Below are positions 28,400-32,806 of a stretch of DNA of 32,806 nt, one piece after another (positions within the stretch are counted from its first letter, which is position 1; every line of letters begins with the position of its first letter). The stretch comes from a bacterium (GTDB lineage: Bacteria > Electryoneota > Tariuqbacteria > Tariuqbacterales > JADHWD01): positions 1 to 32,806 of the forward strand of contig JADHWD010000005.1 of NCBI GenBank assembly GCA_016783645.1, written 5' to 3'. The notes beneath the pieces were generated by a model that worked only from the letters and a program-made list of their open reading frames with translations, was not told the DNA's origin and did no database searches. A program made the translations under genes and the position numbers.

Positions 28400-28435
28400 A
28401 ACTTGCAAACTTGCAACTTGTAACTTGTAACTTAA
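28400..28435 (-). repeat. Heptad array AACTTGCAAACTTGCAACTTGTAACTTGTAACTTAAT abutting a stop codon
   Basis: 7-nt period with one 8-nt unit; stop at 28438-28440. Confidence 0.85.
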
Positions 28436-28437
28436 TT

Positions 28438-28683
28438 TCATATATGATCCATCATATCGGTGAGGATTTGCTGGGCTTCCTCGAAATATTCTTCCGGCAC
28501 CATTATCCGGTCGCGGAAACCGACAGCTCCGGCGCCGCTGATAACGCCGAGCCCGCCCGACCCGAACAGCGAGCGGACGATGCAGGGAATGCCCCTATTC
28601 TCCAACGCCTCTTTCACCATATCGGCGTAGAGCTTGCCCGGCAGGTCATGCAGAGCCACCCATTTGGTCTCTTTTTCAGTCAT
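28438..28683 (-). CDS. DUF2007-like putative signal-transducing protein
   Basis: WVALHDLPGKLYADMVKEALENRGIPCIVRS...DRIMVPEEYFEEAQQIL has the DUF2007 layout. Confidence 0.8.
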   Translation of the reverse strand: MTEKETKWVALHDLPGKLYADMVKEALENRGIPCIVRSLFGSGGLGVISGAGAVGFRDRIMVPEEYFEEAQQILTDMMDHI

Positions 28684-28735
28684 AATATCAATATTTAAAC
28701 AATATGTTTATAAATGTCAAATAAAGTGTGAAAAA

Positions 28736-28868
28736 GATTCACAGGTAATCAAGGTAACTAAGGATAATGATTCACAAGCTATGAAAGCTATTAAAGCTAA
28801 GAAATCCGAAACACCAATGTCGAGTGACAAGTGACTGTTTTATATCCGCTTCATCTGCTGTGAATCTT
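28736..28868. repeat. GATTCAC-capped nonamer elements (two direct plus one inverted)
   Basis: GATTCACAGGTAATCAAGGTAACTAAGGATAAT; GATTCACAAGCTATGAAAGCTATTAAAGCTAAGAAA; ATCCGCTTCATCTGCTGTGAATC. Confidence 0.88.
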
Positions 28869-28873
28869 CTTAA

Positions 28874-28967
28874 GTTCCCGGCAGGTTTCAAGGGCGAAGC
28901 CCGTAACCTGACGGGGAAGAGCCTGCCGCTTTACGCCTCATTCGGAGGCTTGAAAAACGGCAGGAAC
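28874..28967 (-). repeat. 94-bp two-hairpin composite element, copy 1
   Basis: GTTCCC...GGAAC; reverse complement matches 32713-32806 at about 84 of 94 positions by eye. Confidence 0.92.
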
Positions 28968-28972
28968 TAAAT

Positions 28973-29050
28973 GATTCACTGGCTATTATGGCTATTTTGG
29001 CTATTGGAACGACAAAATTCACAGCGGATTAAGCGGATTAAGCAGATTTT
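28973..29050 (+). repeat. GATTCAC-capped nonamer elements (two direct)
   Basis: GATTCACTGGCTATTATGGCTATTTTGGCTATTGG; ATTCACAGCGGATTAAGCGGATTAAGCAGATTT. Confidence 0.9.
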
Positions 29051-29141
29051 TTCATCATTCATCATTCTGCATTCATCATTCTCCTACTTCCCAACTCACC
29101 CGATAAAACTTCACTACTTAACTACTTAACTACTTAACTAT
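29051..29141 (-). repeat. Heptad array ATCATTCATCATTCTGCATTCATCATTC and octamer array ACTTAACTACTTAACTACTTAACT abutting the M1 peptidase stop
   Basis: 7-nt and 8-nt periods; stop at 29142-29144. Confidence 0.85.
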
Positions 29142-31295
29142 TCAGAATTTGCGCATCATGGGATTTTCCGTCACCATCCATTTTCCTTTAAGGAGGTTTC
29201 TGCCGCCCTGAAAGGCGAGGTAGCTGTATTTACCATAGTGGACGAGTTTCACTCCGGTGCGTTCTATTTCCTCCGGTGAATTGGCGGCGAACACCGCTAT
29301 GCTGTTGTCGGGATTTAACGGATTACGCAGGACTATTATAATCGATGCGTCATCACCGATGAAATCCCTGCCCATGAGGGAAAATCCGCCGTCATGGCGC
29401 TTGAGTTGAGCCCATTTATCCCATTCCACACCCATCGTCAACAGTTTTTCAAACAGCGCATTCTGCCCGGGTTTACCCATGATTATTATTGAGTTTTGCG
29501 CGATATCTTCATCGGTTATTTCAGTGTCAAATTTGACAACCGCATCGCCCTTCCGGTTCAATTGGGAAGCGAGTGATTGATAAGCGGCGGTTACAGATGT
29601 GTCTCCGGCCGATGGATTGGCGATTACCAGACTGCTTGAACCGAGGACTTCGGATAATGAGGGCGGCAGTTCATCGCGGTCGAGTTCTCTGAACACATCG
29701 CAGTTGATATCTACTCCCGCCGCTTCCGGCTTTTTATCAAAAGCGAAGGCGAATTTATGAACTCCCGGACTGATTTCGGACCATCTTGTTTCGATAGTGT
29801 CGTTGAAATGGATGGTGATGGGAACATTGAGGATGAAAGGTTCTAACGGCTGTTCAATTTCTAAGTTCACTATATACCGCTCTTGAAATTTGTCCAGCGA
29901 GGCGTTCACAATGGATAATTCCGGCGCTCCGGTGGATTTCACCCATTGATTGAAGAACCATTCCAGATCATCGCCGTAATTATCCTCGAAAACCTGTTGA
30001 ATATCGTCCCAGGAAGTTTTCTGCCATATTTGGCGGTTATATAAATCGCCCAAACTCTCCCAGAAATCCTCATCGCCTATAAGTTTTCTCAGCATATGGA
30101 ACACCATCGCCGATTTGCCATAACCAATTGCGCGGGTATAGGTCTCTGTACGCCCGGTGAATTCGGTCAAGGGAAAATCGGTCTCCGGGGTGACATAATC
30201 GAGATATTCCTTCAATTGACCGGTGCGGTAATCGGCGGCGGCGGATTCGCTCTCGCGCTCTTTATACAGATAATCGGCGCAGTAAGTGGTCAATCCTTCG
30301 CACCAATTGCCCTTCTCATAATCGACGAAGACAGAATTGCCCCACCAGTTGTGGCATATTTCATGCCCTAATGAGATATTGACAATCCAGGGTAGATGCA
30401 CCACTCTTTGCCCTAACAATGTCCAGGAGGGCATTCCGTAGCCAGTGGGAAAGAAATTCTCCACTACCGCGAACTTGCTGTAGGGATAAGGTCCGATGAG
30501 GTCTTCATACAGCTTGATATAATCGACGCAGGCGGAAGCGTACTGTTTCGCTAAAAGGCTGTCTTCGGGAAAGAAAAATCCGTAAATATCGATATCACCG
30601 CATTCTTCTTTCTGTATATAATAAATCCCGGCGGAAATGTATAATCCGTCAGTGGGATGGGGCGATTCCCAGCGGGTTTCACTGATTCCGCCGTTAGTTC
30701 GATGCGAAACTAATCTGCCGTCAGTCACCGAATGCCATCTCTCCGGCAGTCTGGTGGTGACGGAAAAACGGGGCATTCCTTCCGCCATGCAGGGATAATA
30801 TACCGCCTCCGGGCTAAGATAGACTCCCTTTTCCCCGATAGTCCCTATAGTCTGGTCGGCGATATTCACTCTGGAGAAGGAAGCGGCGCTGACAGTATCG
30901 TAGATTACCCCGGAATAGCGGATTTCCAGTTTCAGTTTATCAGCTTTTCGGAATTTGCTCTTCAGTTTGATTTGCAGCATCTTCGCCCGGCCGAAATAAA
31001 CGCTGTCATCACCGGTGAAATTTTCCTGAAATCCGCTCCAATCGTATTCCGGGAATTCCTTGAATTTCGCCTTTTTATCATTGATCCTGATTTTATCGAC
31101 CGAGAAGTCATTATTGATCAATAAGTCGATTTTTCCATTCCCATCATGCCCGATCTCCATCACATCTACAATTGTGAAGCTGTGCTCCTGAAGCGTGAAA
31201 TCGATCGTCAGGTCATGGGAATTAATCTGAGAGGCGGAAATATAGCCTGCGGTGAAAAGAAGCAATATAATGGTGAATAGATATTTTATCATCAT
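29142..31295 (-). CDS. Secreted M1-family metallopeptidase
   Basis: GHEICHNWWGNSVFVDYEKGNWCEGLTTYCADYL (HExxH...E); signal peptide MMIKYLFTIILLLFTAGYISA. ORF track start at 31409 rejected: its N-terminus TTKDTKNTQRTQR is translated repeat. Confidence 0.92.
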   Translation of the reverse strand: MMIKYLFTIILLLFTAGYISASQINSHDLTIDFTLQEHSFTIVDVMEIGHDGNGKIDLLINNDFSVDKIRINDKKAKFKEFPEYDWSGFQENFTGDDSVYFGRAKMLQIKLKSKFRKADKLKLEIRYSGVIYDTVSAASFSRVNIADQTIGTIGEKGVYLSPEAVYYPCMAEGMPRFSVTTRLPERWHSVTDGRLVSHRTNGGISETRWESPHPTDGLYISAGIYYIQKEECGDIDIYGFFFPEDSLLAKQYASACVDYIKLYEDLIGPYPYSKFAVVENFFPTGYGMPSWTLLGQRVVHLPWIVNISLGHEICHNWWGNSVFVDYEKGNWCEGLTTYCADYLYKERESESAAADYRTGQLKEYLDYVTPETDFPLTEFTGRTETYTRAIGYGKSAMVFHMLRKLIGDEDFWESLGDLYNRQIWQKTSWDDIQQVFEDNYGDDLEWFFNQWVKSTGAPELSIVNASLDKFQERYIVNLEIEQPLEPFILNVPITIHFNDTIETRWSEISPGVHKFAFAFDKKPEAAGVDINCDVFRELDRDELPPSLSEVLGSSSLVIANPSAGDTSVTAAYQSLASQLNRKGDAVVKFDTEITDEDIAQNSIIIMGKPGQNALFEKLLTMGVEWDKWAQLKRHDGGFSLMGRDFIGDDASIIIVLRNPLNPDNSIAVFAANSPEEIERTGVKLVHYGKYSYLAFQGGRNLLKGKWMVTENPMMRKF

Positions 31296-31521
31296 TTTAA
31301 AACTGTTTATTTTATATTTAATTATATTAGACGATATTAATCTTTGTGTTCTTTGCGTATTCTTGGTGTCCTTTGTGGTTTCTTTTTTAATTCTAACCAC
31401 AAAGTTCACAAAGTTCTAAAATATGGCAGATAATTTGAGCTTCGGAGAAATTCCAATATGTTTAAATACAGTTAAGAATGTCGAGTATTTTTTATCAATG
31501 CTTCAGCGGTAAGTGCCTAAT

Positions 31522-31594
31522 ATTCACAGTAATTGAGTAATTAAGTGCATTAATATCAGCGAATTACTTAATCTACTTAATTCACTGTGAATAT
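31522..31594. repeat. Two-ended nonamer element ATTCACAGT...ACTGTGAAT
   Basis: 9-bp terminal inverted repeats with GAATTAAGT/AGATTAAGT interior; followed by TTCGTTTAATTCGTTTAATTCGTTGTGAATC (31597-31626). Confidence 0.85.
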
Positions 31595-31699
31595 TCTTCG
31601 TTTAATTCGTTTAATTCGTTGTGAATCTATATCTGCATTCCCACGCCGGAGCGTAGGAACGAGAGGGAGGGGTGGGTTACATACCCGCCCCTGCCTGAA

Positions 31700-32491
31700 T
31701 CATGGCAATGCTATTCTTTCAATCTTAACCGCTTTCCCGTCAGCGGGATTGATTTCCAGCAAAGCGGCGTTCAAGCGGATATTATCTGAGGCGATTTCAT
31801 ATTTGAACGGAGTCTGTAAAGTGAACCGTTTGATTGATACTTCTTTGCTCATCCCTATAACTGAATCGAAGGGCCCGGTCATTCCCACATCGGTGATGAA
31901 TGCTGTTCCACCGGGCAGTATCCGTTCGTCGGCGGTCTGGACATGAGTGTGAGTGCCGATGACGGCGGACACTTTGCCGTCGAGAAACCATCCCATCGCC
32001 TGCTTCTCCGCGGACGCTTCGGCGTGAAAATCAGTGATGATAACCGGCGTTTCCGTCCGGATTTTTTCGCACCAGTACTGCCCGGTTTGAAAAGGGCAGT
32101 CGATAGTCTGCATGAAAGTCCGACCCTGCAGGTTCAGCACTCCCACTTTAGCTCCGCTCTTGATAGTGAACACCGTGAAACCCCTGCCCGCCACTCCTCT
32201 AGGGTAGTTCATGGGGCGTAAGAGATTCTCATCGTTCTTGAAGACTGGATAGACCTTATAATTATCGAAGATATGATTGCCGCTGGTGATGACATCGATG
32301 CCGATTGCATGATACTCCGCGGCTAATTTCTCCGTCATCCCCCTGCCGTTGAAACCGTTTTCACCGTTGGCGATCACTAAATCCACATTGTGTTTCTTCA
32401 CCAAACCGGGCAGCAGCTTGGCGGTGATATTGAATCCCGGCTGGCCGATGATATCGGCGATAAAAAAGACGATTATGTTATTGTTATTCAT
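31700..32491 (-). CDS. YmdB-type metallophosphoesterase
   Basis: FFIADIIGQPG...IANGENGFNGRGMTEKLAAEYHAIGIDVITSGNHIFDNY...TDFHAEASAEKQAMGWFLDGKVSAVIGTHTHVQTADERILPGGTAFITDVGMTGPFDSVIGM. Confidence 0.94.
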   Translation of the reverse strand: MNNNNIIVFFIADIIGQPGFNITAKLLPGLVKKHNVDLVIANGENGFNGRGMTEKLAAEYHAIGIDVITSGNHIFDNYKVYPVFKNDENLLRPMNYPRGVAGRGFTVFTIKSGAKVGVLNLQGRTFMQTIDCPFQTGQYWCEKIRTETPVIITDFHAEASAEKQAMGWFLDGKVSAVIGTHTHVQTADERILPGGTAFITDVGMTGPFDSVIGMSKEVSIKRFTLQTPFKYEIASDNIRLNAALLEINPADGKAVKIERIALP

Positions 32492-32588
32492 TTATTTATA
32501 TTTTATTACGATATTTCGGATTTTTGTTTGTAAATAGGGTAAAGGGTCATGGGTCATAAGCGCTTAATTGAAATATATTTTCACAGAA

Positions 32589-32660
32589 TGTAGGGGCGAA
32601 GTAATTTTAGTTAACAATAAAAATATTAATCACTTATACAAATTGCTTCGCCCTTACAAC
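32589..32660. repeat. TGTAGGGGCGAAGTAATTT...AAATTGCTTCGCCCTTACA element
   Basis: Terminal arms TGTAGGGGCGAAG/CTTCGCCCTTACA around an AT-rich centre; relatives at ~11232, ~18375 and ~15616. Confidence 0.75.
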
Positions 32661-32712
32661 AAAGGCACTAGTGTAATGTCATCACAATAATGTTGGGTAA
32701 ATCAACCTTTGT

Positions 32713-32806
32713 GTTCCTGCCGCTTTTCAAGCCTCCGCAGGAGGCGTAAAGCGGCAGGCATATCCCCGACAGGTTACGGGCTTTGCCCTTGAAACCTATC
32801 GGGAAC
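32713..32806 (+). repeat. 94-bp two-hairpin composite element, copy 2 (inverted relative to copy 1; may continue past the window)
   Basis: GTTCCTGCCGCTTTTCAAGCCTCCGCAGGAGGCGTAAAGCGGCAGGCATATCCCCGACAGGTTACGGGCTTTGCCCTTGAAACCTATCGGGAAC. Confidence 0.92.

Noticed and set aside
28411-28698. 95-aa plus-strand ORF MQLVTCNLISYMIHH...
   Set aside because: Antisense to the DUF2007-like gene and begins in a heptad array.

Overview
The window is a chromosomal segment from a bacterium that I would place tentatively in the FCB superphylum or a related candidate phylum, because one protein ends in a T9SS-type C-terminal sorting domain. The coding content is mostly ordinary. Housekeeping genes are eno, mutL-miaA, an RluB/RsuA-family pseudouridine synthase, a slipin/NfeD pair, a YmdB-type phosphodiesterase, Smr-domain and DUF2007-like proteins. 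Secreted or envelope genes include two right-handed beta-helix proteins, M14 and M1 peptidases, a DUF4139-like protein, a TolB/PD40-like lipoprotein, a PEGA-domain protein and a secreted protein with about 12 GDDxY repeats. I saw no rRNA, tRNA, CRISPR, prophage, transposase or recognisable defence locus. The unusual content is between the genes. Almost every intergenic space is built from short periodic arrays and hairpins: (1) sequence-diverse arrays with a 7-nt period (sometimes 8), which abut or overlap the stop codons of most operon-terminal genes; (2) an element with a conserved GATTCAC cap followed by about three variable 9-mers; (3) a 94-bp two-hairpin element present in two inverted copies, whose unrelated stems share the same AC x UUGA asymmetric internal loop; (4) hairpin families with constant loops and co-varying arms, assembled in mosaic order; (5) a (CTAGACC)n-type leader ending in CCCTATTTTCAAAGTAAAT upstream of genes. 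Heptad arrays also lie in frame inside the T9SS sorting domain of one gene. All counts were made by eye and need computational confirmation.
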